Below are positions 44,828-54,653 of a DNA stretch of 64,000 bases, one piece after another; within the stretch, counting starts at the first letter, position 1, and each line of letters starts with the position of its first letter. The DNA is from Myxococcales bacterium 68-20. Its GTDB lineage: Bacteria > Myxococcota_A > Polyangia > Polyangiales > Polyangiaceae. The notes under the pieces are model-generated. The model saw only the letters and a program-made list of their open reading frames with translations, was not told the DNA's origin and searched no databases. Location of the stretch: positions 62,001 through 126,000 of the forward strand of contig MKVQ01000016.1 in assembly GCA_001899635.1 (NCBI GenBank). Direction: 5' to 3'. The position numbers were made by a program, and so were the translations under genes.

Positions 44828-45355
44828 ATGGAACCCCGTACGATTTCCGCGCGTCCCGACGTCGCTGTTGCGAGCACGTCCCCCCGTGTGACCCCCACCC
44901 CACCCCGCGCGTCGCGCTTTGGCGAGGTCCTCTCCAACACGGTCGTGCGCTCGGCGGAGTCGGCGATGCGCGTGCTGCCCGGCTCGCCGATGATGGCGGT
45001 CGCGGTCCGCGGCGCGACGGGGCCAGGCGCCGCGCTCGGCGTTCCGATGAGCCCGATGTCGGGCGGGATGTCGACCGCAGCAGGTCCGACCGTGGCCGGC
45101 GCGCAGGCCACCACCCCGAGCCTCTCCGGCGCGCTGGGTGCGCCCGGAGTCACGCCTTCGGGTACCGGAACCGGTGCTCCGGGAGGCGACGCCGCAGGCA
45201 TCGAGGCGGCGCTCCAGCAGAGCCAGGACATGAACATCTACTACCTGCGCGTGCAGGAGAGCGTGAACGCCCAGAATCGCCAGTTCACGACGCTCTCGAA
45301 CGTCCTCAAGGCGGAGCACGACACGGTGAAGACGGCGATCGGCAACATCCGCTGA
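44828..45355 (+). CDS. Small protein with secretion-filament-like C-terminal helix (unknown)
   Basis: The 175-residue protein has a low-complexity Ala/Gly/Pro/Thr/Ser first two thirds and then a helical end (about 125-175) with IEAALQQSQDMNIYYLRVQE and SNVLKAEHDTVKTAIGNIR. The sequence has no signal peptide. A Gln-rich amphipathic end of this type resembles rod or needle proteins of type III secretion, but similarity is too weak for a call. AAGGAG lies 13 nt before ATG 44828. It is followed by a second small acidic protein. I do not recognise a family. Confidence 0.55.
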   Translation: MEPRTISARPDVAVASTSPRVTPTPPRASRFGEVLSNTVVRSAESAMRVLPGSPMMAVAVRGATGPGAALGVPMSPMSGGMSTAAGPTVAGAQATTPSLSGALGAPGVTPSGTGTGAPGGDAAGIEAALQQSQDMNIYYLRVQESVNAQNRQFTTLSNVLKAEHDTVKTAIGNIR

Positions 45356-45441
45356 CCGCACGTCGACGGCAATCGAAGAGCTGGCCCGGATCGCGCCTGT
45401 CGCGCATCCGGGCCGACCTGCTGTAGAGTGAGGAGGTCCTC

Positions 45442-45825
45442 ATGGGCATCGATCGCATCGGTAAGGGCGGCGCGCCGCCCGCGGCTCCCGAGACCCAAGG
45501 CTCGGGGTCGGTCGAGAAGAAGGGGTCGATCGAGAAGGCGTTCTCGGTCGAGCGTCCCGACGCGACGAAACAGGCCTGGCAGGCCGGTGCCGCCGAGGCC
45601 GCGCAGGGCTCGCAGGCGCTGGCGCGGCTCCGGGCCGGCGAGATCGACGTCGACGGCTACGTCGACCTCAAGGTCGACGAGGCGACGCGAGGGCTCGAGG
45701 GCCTCTCGCCCGCCGAGCTCGAGGACATCAAGAAGGTGCTCCGCGATCAGATGTCGACCGATCCGGGCCTCGTGGACCTCGTGCGTACGGCGACCGGCCA
45801 GACGCCGAAGATCCCCGAAGACTGA
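45442..45825 (+). CDS. Small acidic protein of unknown function
   Basis: A 127-residue protein. The first 40 residues are Gly/Ser/Lys-rich and disordered; the rest is helical, with LARLRAGEIDVDGYVDLKVD and LSPAELEDIKKVLRDQMSTD. It has no signal peptide or cysteine. It follows the preceding small gene by 86 nt on the same strand, with GAGGAGG upstream of ATG 45442. The pair may encode effector or chaperone-like proteins. No family is recognised. Confidence 0.55.
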   Translation: MGIDRIGKGGAPPAAPETQGSGSVEKKGSIEKAFSVERPDATKQAWQAGAAEAAQGSQALARLRAGEIDVDGYVDLKVDEATRGLEGLSPAELEDIKKVLRDQMSTDPGLVDLVRTATGQTPKIPED

Positions 45826-45885
45826 GCTCCTGACTCGAGGCGCGGAAGCACGAGGCTCCGCAGAGCCACGTGCTACCGTGCATGC

Positions 45886-46866
45886 GTGCTCGGGCGCAGG
45901 TCCTTCCTCCTCGGTCTCTCGCTCGCCGGTTGCTCGCGGTGCGACCGCGACGCGAGCGGCGCGCCGAGCGTGTCCGGAGCAGCCTCTGCGAGTTCGACGA
46001 TCGCCGCGACGGTCCTTCCAGCAGTGGTCCCCGAGAAGCCCGAGATCACCGACGCCGGCGTCGGCGCGCGCGGCCAGGTGAAGACGGAGACGTGGACGCT
46101 GCCCGGAGACGGACGCGCGGTGGCGATCGTCCCGGCGTGGGCAAAGCCGGACGAGAAGCTGCCGATGCTCTTCGCGTTCCACGGTCGCGGCGAGGCGAAC
46201 AAGGGCCCCGCGCTCGGCGTGATGGGCTGGCCGAAGGATTACGCGCTCCTTCGCGCGATCGAGCGCGTGTGCACGCCGCCCCTCACGACTCAGGACTTCG
46301 AGGGAATGGTCGAGGCCAAGCGACTCGCCGCGCACAACGACGCGCTGCGCGCGCGACCGTTCGCGGGGCTCGTCGTCGTCTGCCCGTATTCGCCCGACGT
46401 CGATCTCCGCAAGCCGGCCCAGATCCGCGAGTACTCCGAGTACTTCATGAAGACGGTGCTGCCACGCGCGAAGAAGGAGCTGCCGGTCCTCGGTACACCT
46501 TCGTCGATCGGCATCGACGGCGTCTCGCTCGGCGGCGCGCTCGCCCTCCGGATCGGCTTCGGCAACCCGGAGGCCTTCGGCGCACTCGGGACGCTCCAGG
46601 CCGCGATCGGCGAAGACCAGGTCCCCGAGCTCACCGAGCTCGCGCGCGCTGCGCGCTCGAAGAACCCGAGCCTGAAGCTTCGCCTCCTCACGAGCGACAA
46701 GGACTACTTCCGAAGGGCGCTCCGGACCGCCTCGACCGCCTGGCGTGCCGCGGGGCTCGAGCACGATTTCGAGGACGTGCCCGGCGTGCACGACTACCCG
46801 TTCAATCGGGGCCCCGGCGCGATCGAGATGCTCCTCTGGCACGACCGGCTGCTCGCGAGGGCGTGA
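45886..46866 (+). CDS. Alpha/beta-hydrolase (esterase-like) lipoprotein
   Basis: A 326-residue lipoprotein (LAGC, Cys16). GTG 45886 starts the signal peptide. The alpha/beta-hydrolase pattern is visible: LPMLFAFHGRGEANKGPAL (oxyanion region), the nucleophile elbow GIDGVSLGGALAL, and a late acidic/histidine section with DVPGVHDYPFNRGPGA, in which the His would complete the triad. This resembles putative esterases of the Esterase D type. It would act in the periplasm or on the cell surface. The substrate is unknown. Confidence 0.78.
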   Translation: MLGRRSFLLGLSLAGCSRCDRDASGAPSVSGAASASSTIAATVLPAVVPEKPEITDAGVGARGQVKTETWTLPGDGRAVAIVPAWAKPDEKLPMLFAFHGRGEANKGPALGVMGWPKDYALLRAIERVCTPPLTTQDFEGMVEAKRLAAHNDALRARPFAGLVVVCPYSPDVDLRKPAQIREYSEYFMKTVLPRAKKELPVLGTPSSIGIDGVSLGGALALRIGFGNPEAFGALGTLQAAIGEDQVPELTELARAARSKNPSLKLRLLTSDKDYFRRALRTASTAWRAAGLEHDFEDVPGVHDYPFNRGPGAIEMLLWHDRLLARA

Positions 46867-47075
46867 GGGGCAACGTGTCTCCTCCGAATACGTAGACGAA
46901 TCTGAAGCCGAGCTCGCGGAGGAGCCCGCTCTACCCGAGGAAAAACTCTCGCGCGTCCGGCGTCGCAAGCACATGCAGTCGTGACTGCTGGAAGCGCAGC
47001 GGCATGCGATGCATCGCCCCGATGGCGACATCGTCGAGCATCGGTGCGCTGGCAACGGGCGTATGCTCTCCGATC

Positions 47076-47852
47076 ATGAGCGCACCGCACGAATGGGATG
47101 CCGAGGCCTACCAGCGCCTCTCCGATCCGCAGTTCGCGTGGGGACTTCGCGTCCTCGAGCGTCTTCCGCTCAAAGGAGGAGAGACGGTGATCGACGCGGG
47201 CTGCGGCAGCGGTCGGCTCACCGGCGTCCTCGCGCAGAGGTTGCCTCGCGGGCACGTCATCGCGGTCGATCGCTCGACGAACATGGTCGAGGAGGCACGG
47301 CGGCGCCTGGCGGAGCTCGGTGACCGCGTGACCTTCGTCTGCACCGACCTCACGACGTTCGTCTCGGACGTCCCCGTCGACGCGGTCTTCAGCACCGCCA
47401 CATTTCACTGGCTGCACGATCACGATCGGCTGTTCGCGAGCATCCACCGATGTCTTCGCTCCGGAGGGCGCCTCGTGGCCCAGTGCGGCGGCGCAGGGAA
47501 CCTGGAGCGGTTCCACGCGCACGCAGAGCGTGTCTGTCTCGACGAGCCCTTCGCGAAATGGTTCGTCGACTTCGAGCCGGCGTGGAACTTCCAGGGCCCG
47601 GACGCCACCGCCGCACGCTTGCAGCGCGCGGGCTTCGTCGATGTCGCGTGCAATCTCGAGGATGCGCCGACGCCGTTCGCCGATGAGCCGACCTTTCGCG
47701 AGTTCGTCCGTACGGTGGTCCTCCGCCACCACCTTGCACGGCTCCCCTACGACGCGCTCCGCGCGCGCTACCTCGACGCGGTCGTCGCGCGCGTCGCCCC
47801 GTCATTCGAGCTCGACTACGTCCGCCTCAATCTGTCCGCGACGCGCGCTTAG
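47076..47852 (+). CDS. Class I SAM-dependent methyltransferase
   Basis: A 258-residue protein. Motif I (VIDAGCGSGRLTG) and the acidic residue at the end of strand 2 (VIAVDRST) mark the S-adenosylmethionine pocket. The region AVFSTATFHWLHDHDRLFAS resembles trans-aconitate 2-methyltransferase and related small-molecule methyltransferases. ATG 47076 directly precedes SAPHEWDAEAYQ. It has no signal peptide. The neighbours do not suggest a substrate. Confidence 0.85.
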   Translation: MSAPHEWDAEAYQRLSDPQFAWGLRVLERLPLKGGETVIDAGCGSGRLTGVLAQRLPRGHVIAVDRSTNMVEEARRRLAELGDRVTFVCTDLTTFVSDVPVDAVFSTATFHWLHDHDRLFASIHRCLRSGGRLVAQCGGAGNLERFHAHAERVCLDEPFAKWFVDFEPAWNFQGPDATAARLQRAGFVDVACNLEDAPTPFADEPTFREFVRTVVLRHHLARLPYDALRARYLDAVVARVAPSFELDYVRLNLSATRA

Positions 47853-47938
47853 AGCCCGAGAGCGATACCCGGCTCCACACACCAATCCGTGAAGCGATTG
47901 GGGTGAAAGAGCCGGGCTGGACGAAACGCCGTTTCGGA

Positions 47939-48943
47939 TCAGAAGCGCAGCGAGTTCGAGCGGCTCACGAGGTCGTTGTAGTCTCGGCTCACCTTCGCCG
48001 TGCTGCCCTCGACCATCCATCCCGAGCCCGACTCGAGCATCCGGATCTCGCTGCTGGTGTAGGCCTTCTTGTCGCGCACGCGGCGCACGCGCTCCTTGAG
48101 CACCTTGAGATAGTCCTCGACCTTGCTCTCGAACATGGACCACATCATGACCTTTCCGGTCTCGTCCTTGTGCGAGCTGGCGTAGGTCTTCATCTCCTCG
48201 ACCGCTTTTTCGTACGCGACCATGAGCGGCTCGAGCTCGATGAGCGGGGCCTTCTCTTCGGTAGCTACGCGGACGCTCGCCTTGGCGTGCTTCAGGACGT
48301 TGAGCTTGTGGAAGAGGAGGTTTCGTCCGTGCTGGGCTTCGACCTCCTTCAGCTCGGCTTCCATCCGGACGTCGTTCGCCTTCACGACGATCGCGCGGAA
48401 GTCGTGCGACACCTTGAAGAACTCCTCGGCCAGCGGCCAGAGCCTGGTGTGCAGCTCCTTGCCCTTGGCGAACTTGTCATCCTTGAAGTCCTTGCGGTCG
48501 TAATAGGTGTTCGCCTCGTTGATCACCGGAACGATCTTGTCGGCGACCGCCTTGAACTTCTCCGACGTGTCCTTGAATTCAGGCTTCGCGCTCGCGAGCT
48601 TCAGCCCCTTGTCACACGTGGTCATCTCGTGATCGGTGATCTTGTAGAGCCCCCAGACGCTGGTCTCCTTGCCCGTGGGCCCGGGCTGCGGAGCGCCTTC
48701 CTTCGCGTCCGGCAACCAGCTCGTGTACCGCTCGAGGCTCTTGGAGATGGCGTGGTCGAGGCCGTTCAAGCAATCGACGAGACCATTGAGCGCTTCGTCC
48801 TCGTCGACGCTTGCGGCCTCCTTCGACGCGGTTTCGCCGCCGGCATCCAGGAGTCGGGCGCCGGTCTGGGCGAGCTTCTTGCAACCAAGCTGCGTAGAGA
48901 GAAGGGCGATGGCGATAGCCATCGCGTACGAAGTGTTTCTCAT
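47939..48943 (-). CDS. DUF3829/YiiG-like lipoprotein
   Basis: A 334-residue lipoprotein (QLGC, Cys21). The mature part is almost all helical, with NEANTYYDRKDFKDDKFAKG in the middle, which is typical of DUF3829 (YiiG-like) proteins: a Y-Y-x-x-K-D-[FY] element after a long helix. Later helices have LVSRSNSLRF at the end. It is probably periplasmic. The role is unknown. It is the last gene before module E and on the same strand, with a 187-nt gap, so it could be read through from that module. Confidence 0.7.
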   Translation of the reverse strand: MRNTSYAMAIAIALLSTQLGCKKLAQTGARLLDAGGETASKEAASVDEDEALNGLVDCLNGLDHAISKSLERYTSWLPDAKEGAPQPGPTGKETSVWGLYKITDHEMTTCDKGLKLASAKPEFKDTSEKFKAVADKIVPVINEANTYYDRKDFKDDKFAKGKELHTRLWPLAEEFFKVSHDFRAIVVKANDVRMEAELKEVEAQHGRNLLFHKLNVLKHAKASVRVATEEKAPLIELEPLMVAYEKAVEEMKTYASSHKDETGKVMMWSMFESKVEDYLKVLKERVRRVRDKKAYTSSEIRMLESGSGWMVEGSTAKVSRDYNDLVSRSNSLRF

Positions 48944-49130
48944 TGGCCCTGCAACCTAGATCCATCGCCGCTTCGGAACGAAGCGAAAGCAGCAGACACG
49001 TGTTGGCGATGATCCGCAGAGCGTGATCACCGTCACCTCAAGTCAACGAACGTGTGCTTGACAACCGGTGTGCGGATCGAACGAGGTCGCTCCACCGCGA
49101 CGTAACGCCGCTCCGTCCGGTCACCCGACG

Positions 49131-50942
49131 TCAGTTGACCTCGACGCGGACCTTCGTCGCCGGGCGGCTGCCGGCGCCGGCGGGATAGCCGTAGCTCGCA
49201 AACGAATCGGTACCCCAGACGTAGAGCTCGAACGCGCCGGTGCTCGAGGCTTCGTGGCGGCCGTACTTGCAGGTGTTGCCGCCGACGCTGGTGCCCTTGC
49301 CGTCCTTCGTGAGCACCAGCCAGGTGTATTCGATCTTGCCGTCGGTACCGAGCGGCCGCCAGTCGCCTACGGTCCCGACGCAGTCCACGTCGACGTCCTG
49401 GAAGCCTTGCCCGTCGTTGCGGCGCACCAACGTCACCGAGGTGTTCGCGTAGGTGTGGTCGATGAAGAAGACGTAGTGATCCAGGAACTGCTCGTCGGGG
49501 ATCAGGTTCACGAAGTCAGGGTCACCTTGACCGTTGACGTTGTAGCCGGGCTCGCCGTCATAGGGACTCGGATTGACCGTCCCGCTCATGTACACCGCCA
49601 CGTAGATCGGATGATCGTTGTCCTGGCTGCGCACGATGAACGGATAGTCCGCTCGGAACGTGACGGTCTCTCCACCTTGCATCGTCAGCGGAGCGCCGAC
49701 CGGACGTGTCGGCTCGTAGTGCAGCGTCGTTCCGTCCTGCGCGCTGACGATGCGGTAGTGGACGTTCTCGCTGATCTCCAGGCCGTCGAGAGCCGTGCGT
49801 CGTGTGCGGTAGGGGACCGCCGAGTACCGTGAGCTCCACTGGCTCAGGGGCGGGATCTGTTGTTGGAGGGCGTCGCACGCAGCCCATTGCGCCGGAAGGT
49901 ACGTGCACGGATTGCCCCCGAACACCGCCACAGGGCGGCTCGCTTCGAGCGCGCTCCCGACCAGACTCTCTCGCTGCGAGATCTCGAGGACCTGCCCGCG
50001 CTGAAGCAGCGTGCGACTCACCTCTCCGGCGGGCGTGAACTGGACCGGCGACGTCGACGAGCTCGCGGTGATGTCCACCCGCGGGCGAACGAGAACCTCG
50101 GTATCGTCTTCTCGCGCGACGATCTGGACGAAGGACCTATCGTCGACACGCTTGTTGTTCCATCCGTCGACGAGCAGGTAGTTGGTGCCCCAGGACGTCG
50201 TCGGCAAGAGCAACGTGGCCGTGGGCATGAAGCTCTTCGCGCCGCCGTACGGGAAGATCGAGTAAGCCGCCACCGGGCGATCGGTGAAGAGCTTGAACGT
50301 GTCGTAGATGCTCGTCCGGTGCTCGTTCACGATCACGCCGTAGTAGGCCTCCTTCACGCCCGGAGGACACGGTGTGGCAGTGCCGGTCGGGTCGGGCCCC
50401 TGCGCGAGGAAGACGACGCCGGCTTCTCCTACCGGAATCACGCCGTCGAGCGGTTCGTAGACGGGCGCTCCGTCCGGGCCGGACGTGACCCGATATACAC
50501 TCTTCGACACGTCGAGCGGCGCGCCGGCGAGCTCGGCAGTGACGTGCACCGGCGTGGTCCAGGTATTGGACACGATCGCTGCAAAACAGCCTGGAGCTTT
50601 GTCCGCCGGAACGTCCGGCGGTACGGCTGCAAAGGAGCAGCCGATGGACCCTTGCGCGCCGGCCGCGCTGCTACAGGCCGGTACACATTCGCCGTCTGCG
50701 CAGCCGCTGTCCGAAGAACACGCTTCGAGCACCGCGCCGGTGCAATTGTCGAGCACGCTATGCAGGTCGCGTGAGCAACGGCGCCCTTCGCACGCCGCCG
50801 GCTCCGGCGCTCCCGCGTCGGTCACCAGGACACCGGACGTCGGCCCGAGATCTCGCGTCTTGGCGCTGCACGCGGCCAGACAGACCACCAGAGGAACACT
50901 CGCTACCGCGAGGCGGAATGACCACATCTCGATTCCCTTCAC
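49131..50942 (-). CDS. IgGFc-binding-domain lipoprotein, module E
   Basis: A 603-residue lipoprotein (LAAC, Cys25). The cysteine segment is CEGRRCSRDLHSVLDNCTGA, less similar to the other copies. The IgGFc-binding-like domain has ASRPVAVFGGNPC, CDALQQQIPPLSQWSSRYSA, QDGTTLHYEP and GDPDFVNLIPDEQFLDHYVF. The match to the family consensus is at least as clear as in the other modules. ATG 50942 overlaps the RCC1 stop. It is the most divergent IgGFc protein in the window. Confidence 0.85.
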   Translation of the reverse strand: MKGIEMWSFRLAVASVPLVVCLAACSAKTRDLGPTSGVLVTDAGAPEPAACEGRRCSRDLHSVLDNCTGAVLEACSSDSGCADGECVPACSSAAGAQGSIGCSFAAVPPDVPADKAPGCFAAIVSNTWTTPVHVTAELAGAPLDVSKSVYRVTSGPDGAPVYEPLDGVIPVGEAGVVFLAQGPDPTGTATPCPPGVKEAYYGVIVNEHRTSIYDTFKLFTDRPVAAYSIFPYGGAKSFMPTATLLLPTTSWGTNYLLVDGWNNKRVDDRSFVQIVAREDDTEVLVRPRVDITASSSTSPVQFTPAGEVSRTLLQRGQVLEISQRESLVGSALEASRPVAVFGGNPCTYLPAQWAACDALQQQIPPLSQWSSRYSAVPYRTRRTALDGLEISENVHYRIVSAQDGTTLHYEPTRPVGAPLTMQGGETVTFRADYPFIVRSQDNDHPIYVAVYMSGTVNPSPYDGEPGYNVNGQGDPDFVNLIPDEQFLDHYVFFIDHTYANTSVTLVRRNDGQGFQDVDVDCVGTVGDWRPLGTDGKIEYTWLVLTKDGKGTSVGGNTCKYGRHEASSTGAFELYVWGTDSFASYGYPAGAGSRPATKVRVEVN

Positions 50943-52189
50943 GGAAAGACGACGACTTGCGGCTCGGGATGGCGTCGCTCGTCACGACTGCCACGCCCGA
51001 GCTGGCCACGGGTGTTGTCGCCCCAGCACAGCACGCTGCCATCGCTGCGCAGGACACACGACGAAGTATTGCCGACGGCGACCGCGACGACGGGCGGGCC
51101 TGCGGGAAGCATGACGCGCGTCGGCGCATAGACGCCTTGCTTGGCGACGAGCCCGAGCTCGCCGCGCGCATTCACGCCGCCCCAGCAGTACACGTCGCTC
51201 GTCGTGGTTCGCGCGCACGTATGCTGGTCGGCAGTGGCGACGTCGACCACGGCGATCGATGCCGGCAACGCGACGGGCGTGGGCGTGACCTCGTCGCGCC
51301 AAAGCCCGCTCCCTAGCTGGCCCCTGCCCCCTCGCCCCCAGCAAGAGAGCTCCCCCGTCCCGGTGCGCGCACACGCATGACCGCTTCCGACAGCAAGGAC
51401 CTCAGCGTCGATCAGGCCGAAGACTTGCCTCGGCTCGTCACCCCCATACTGGTGCGCGAGCTGAGGGCCGTACCCCCAGCTGACCAACCTGCCATCCGCG
51501 AGGGCGACCAGGCCGACCTCCTGTCCAAAGCGAACAGCGAGCGGCTTGGCACCTTGCACCTGGCGGAGCCCCTGCCCGAGCGACCAGGACTCGCCCCAGC
51601 AGACCAGCTCGGACGAGGCGTCGAGGATGCAGCGAGTGATGCCGTCGGGGCCCACGAACACGCGCCGTGCCGCTGGGATGTCGGGCACAGTCGTTGGCGT
51701 GCGCTGCCAGTCGCTCCAGCACGAGACGGCTCCGCTGGCAGAGACGACGCACGTTCCAGTGTTCGCCGCCGCGAGATCCACGACGGAGCCGAGCTCGAGC
51801 AGGGGCACTGGCTTGCCTGGCTCTGCTTCGGCGCCGCCATCGGCAGGCAGCGGGAGCGCGTTCGTGTCGCCCCAGCAGCGCACCGAGTGATCGTGCATCG
51901 TCGCGCAGTAGTGCTCGGCGCCGGCTGCCAGCGCGATCACGCAGGAGGGCCCGCCGCACTGGACCGGGATCGGAGCGGCGTCGAAGGGAGCGGTCGCATC
52001 GACGACGTCGCTCGCCGCATCCGGGCTCTCGGTGACTTCGCCGGCGTCAGAGGCGTCCGCGGCATCCGCATCCGGAGCCGGCGCCTCGATCGGTCCGACG
52101 AACGATTCGTTGGAACAGCCCGCGAACGGCAACGTCGCGAGCAGCCCTGCGAGCGGTGACACGAGGAGAATGAATCGCGACCGCGTCAT
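50939..52189 (-). CDS. RCC1-repeat lipoprotein, module E
   Basis: A 416-residue lipoprotein (FAGC, Cys25) with seven RCC1-like repeats, among them DHSVRCWGDTNA, SSELVCWGESWSLGQG, TGELSCWGRGGRGQLG and DGSVLCWGDNTRGQLG. It overlaps the preceding gene by only 4 nt, unlike the 26 nt in modules B to D. The repeat spacing is tighter than in the other copies, which accounts for the shorter length. Confidence 0.87.
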   Translation of the reverse strand: MTRSRFILLVSPLAGLLATLPFAGCSNESFVGPIEAPAPDADAADASDAGEVTESPDAASDVVDATAPFDAAPIPVQCGGPSCVIALAAGAEHYCATMHDHSVRCWGDTNALPLPADGGAEAEPGKPVPLLELGSVVDLAAANTGTCVVSASGAVSCWSDWQRTPTTVPDIPAARRVFVGPDGITRCILDASSELVCWGESWSLGQGLRQVQGAKPLAVRFGQEVGLVALADGRLVSWGYGPQLAHQYGGDEPRQVFGLIDAEVLAVGSGHACARTGTGELSCWGRGGRGQLGSGLWRDEVTPTPVALPASIAVVDVATADQHTCARTTTSDVYCWGGVNARGELGLVAKQGVYAPTRVMLPAGPPVVAVAVGNTSSCVLRSDGSVLCWGDNTRGQLGRGSRDERRHPEPQVVVFP

Positions 52190-53466
52190 TGCGTGACCGT
52201 CCGGTGCAGCGTGATGTTGTTACCGACGACCCATACGTCGCTCTGCGTGCCGTCGGTGATGCCGTGCACGGAGTACATGGGACGCGCGATCGGGGTATCG
52301 GTATTGGTGATCCGAGAGACCGACCATGCCGTCCCGTCGAAGTGGCTCACCGACCCCTGTTTTCCGACGAGCCAGACATCGTCCGGGCGACTTCCCCAGA
52401 TCGCGTTGACAGCGCGGTCTGCCACCATGACGACCGGGAAGACCGAAAAGGAGAGCTCGTCTGGAGAGCCGTCGACCGGCATCGCGTGCAAGGTCTGCAG
52501 GCAGTATCGGTCGCGACACATGACCTGCGCCTGACCGCCCGCGCTGCCGGAGGCCTTGGCTTGATAGAAGTCGATGTTGCCTCGGGGATCGAGTGCGACC
52601 GCCTTCCATGCGCCGCGCCGCGCGCTCGCGCCGCCATCGGCTACAGGCTCGACGCCGGCGTCGAGCTCGGTCGCGGGTGCGTTCGGGTCCCAGCGCACCA
52701 GCAATGCCCTCTGCGGACCATCGCAGTCGAAGCACGGGGCCGACCACTGGGCACCACTCCCCCAGAAGTCGTTCGGCCCAGTGCCCCAGAGGGAGTAGAT
52801 GCGTCCGCCCACGATGACGTCAGACAGCGTCGTCGGCGGCGTCACCTCCGTCCATGGCTCGGCGGCGGCCTCTCCGTTCCAGCGGAACAGCCCTGCCCCC
52901 GAGGCCCAGACCTCACTCGCGCTCGCGCCCCACACCGTGCTCACCGGGCCCGGCGTGGGGACCTCGGCGAACGACCACACGTTTGCGGCGTTCTTCGTTC
53001 CACGGAAGAGACGCTGCGTCTCGGTGACGAGCCAGAGCTCGGTCGTGCTGGCACCCCAGATCCGCAGGAAGCGCGGCCCATCCGCGTAGATCTCTTTCCA
53101 CGCGACGCCATCCCACGCGAGCACGTCACCGCCGTAGCTGGCCGCGAAGGCCTCGTGGTTCGGCGCGACCCAGACGGCGCGGAGGTCGTACTTCTTCGGG
53201 CTCTCGACCGACTTGGGCAGTGGCGTCGGGCACCAGTGGTCGTAGCTGCATGCACGCGTCGGCTCGAGCACGTCGGGAGCGTCACCGTCGGGGTCCTCGG
53301 GGACGACGGCGGCGTCATCGGGCACCGTCGGGACGACACCGCCGTCTTCGAGGCTCGGCGTCGTTTCGTGCCACTGCTCTTCTGCATTCGCACAGCCCGC
53401 CGCGACCCCCGAGACGGCCGCGGGCACGCCGAGCATCCACAACATGACCCTCACGCGCCGGCTCAT
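52186..53466 (-). CDS. Second propeller-like lipoprotein, module E
   Basis: A 426-residue lipoprotein (VAAGC, Cys25). The AGWC block of the family is here replaced by CSYDHWCPTPLPKSV. The blades are clearer than in other modules: ELWLVTETQRLFRG, EVWASGAGLFRWNG, DFWGSGAQWSAPC, DVWLVGKQGSVSHFDG and DVWVVGNNITLHRT. It ends in VTQ and lacks the HKTTP end of modules B to D. Overlaps are 4 nt at both ends. Confidence 0.78.
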   Translation of the reverse strand: MSRRVRVMLWMLGVPAAVSGVAAGCANAEEQWHETTPSLEDGGVVPTVPDDAAVVPEDPDGDAPDVLEPTRACSYDHWCPTPLPKSVESPKKYDLRAVWVAPNHEAFAASYGGDVLAWDGVAWKEIYADGPRFLRIWGASTTELWLVTETQRLFRGTKNAANVWSFAEVPTPGPVSTVWGASASEVWASGAGLFRWNGEAAAEPWTEVTPPTTLSDVIVGGRIYSLWGTGPNDFWGSGAQWSAPCFDCDGPQRALLVRWDPNAPATELDAGVEPVADGGASARRGAWKAVALDPRGNIDFYQAKASGSAGGQAQVMCRDRYCLQTLHAMPVDGSPDELSFSVFPVVMVADRAVNAIWGSRPDDVWLVGKQGSVSHFDGTAWSVSRITNTDTPIARPMYSVHGITDGTQSDVWVVGNNITLHRTVTQ

Positions 53467-54653
53467 GGCCGCCTCCGATTCTGCTTCGAGCGGTGCAAAA
53501 GAACGCCGTTGCCACCAATCCACACGTCGTCCGGTCCGCTGCCCCACACTGCGTAGAGCTCCGCCTCGCTCCGGACCGGCGGTAGCCCCGACTCCGCGAG
53601 CGCCCAGCTTGCGCCGTCGTAGTGGAGCACCTGCCCTCGATCCCCCACCACCCAGACGTCGTCCTTCGCGCTGCCCCAGATGGCGTGCAAGTTCACGGCG
53701 ACGACCGGCTCCTGCTGCTCCCAACGAGGCTCGCCCGCCGCGCCGAATCGGATGATGGAGCCGTTCGTGCCGACGGCCCACGCGTCGTCCGCATGCGTCC
53801 CCCAGACACCTTCGAAGGTCGTCATCAATGGAAGCGGATACGGCGTCCACGCGAAGGTGCCGGCATCTCCTCCCGCCTCGAGGCGAAATCCGCCTCCGAC
53901 CCCCATCGCCCACGCCGACGTCGGGCCAAAGCTGTAGATTGCACGCAACTGCGGCCCGCAGGTGAGGAACGGCCGACAGTCCGTCAACGGGGACCGCCAT
54001 GTGGCGCCACCATCTTCGTCGGTCACGAGCTGGCGGATGTTCTGGTTGAGCACCCAGTCGTCGGGGTAATCGGCCGGATCACCGACCAGCCAGACGGCGT
54101 CCTTGCTCCCTCCAATCGCCCGGCCTCGACCGACCTTCTCTTTCGGCCCTGGCCAGACGTTGCCGGGCACGGGGCTAACCTCGCTCTCGCCGGCGGCGTT
54201 CACACGCACGCGGAGCGGCGCCTCGTTCAACGGCACGACCCACGCGACGTTGCGCTCGACTCCCCACACGGCGATCAAGGCGTTGGGAAGTTGGGTATCG
54301 ATCGCGCGAAGCTCTTTGCCGTCGTAGTGGAGGAGGGTGCCGCGAGAGCCGGCGAACCAGACGTCGTCCGGCGCCGTTCCCGAGATCGCGTTGACGGCGA
54401 TCTGAGGAGTGACCGCGTTCGGCACGACGCAGAAGTCGGTGCTCTCGCACCCTACGGGTGCACAGGCATCGGCGGCATCGCAGTCGATGTCGACGTCCGC
54501 ATCCGTCCGTGCGTCGGTGTCGATCACATACGACGCGTCTTCGCCGACGGTGACGGCGGCGTCATTCGTGTCAGCGTTGGCGCAGGCCACCCCGACGACC
54601 AGACTCGGGGACACGAAGAGAAGCCAGCGCCCCAGCGTTCGCGTGGACCTCAT
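53463..54653 (-). CDS. DVWAVG-repeat propeller lipoprotein, module E
   Basis: A 396-residue lipoprotein (VGVAC, Cys24) with a highly acidic linker (TDARTDADVDIDCDAADAC). It lacks the DCEFYPDDC motif. Blades include DVWFAGSRGTLLHYDG, SAWAMGVGGGFRLEAG, DAWAVGTNGSIIRFG, DVWVVGDRGQVLHYDG and the terminal DVWIGGNGVLLHRSKQ. The repeats run to within a few residues of the C-terminus. ATG 54653 overlaps the Cys-rich stop. Confidence 0.82.
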   Translation of the reverse strand: MRSTRTLGRWLLFVSPSLVVGVACANADTNDAAVTVGEDASYVIDTDARTDADVDIDCDAADACAPVGCESTDFCVVPNAVTPQIAVNAISGTAPDDVWFAGSRGTLLHYDGKELRAIDTQLPNALIAVWGVERNVAWVVPLNEAPLRVRVNAAGESEVSPVPGNVWPGPKEKVGRGRAIGGSKDAVWLVGDPADYPDDWVLNQNIRQLVTDEDGGATWRSPLTDCRPFLTCGPQLRAIYSFGPTSAWAMGVGGGFRLEAGGDAGTFAWTPYPLPLMTTFEGVWGTHADDAWAVGTNGSIIRFGAAGEPRWEQQEPVVAVNLHAIWGSAKDDVWVVGDRGQVLHYDGASWALAESGLPPVRSEAELYAVWGSGPDDVWIGGNGVLLHRSKQNRRRP

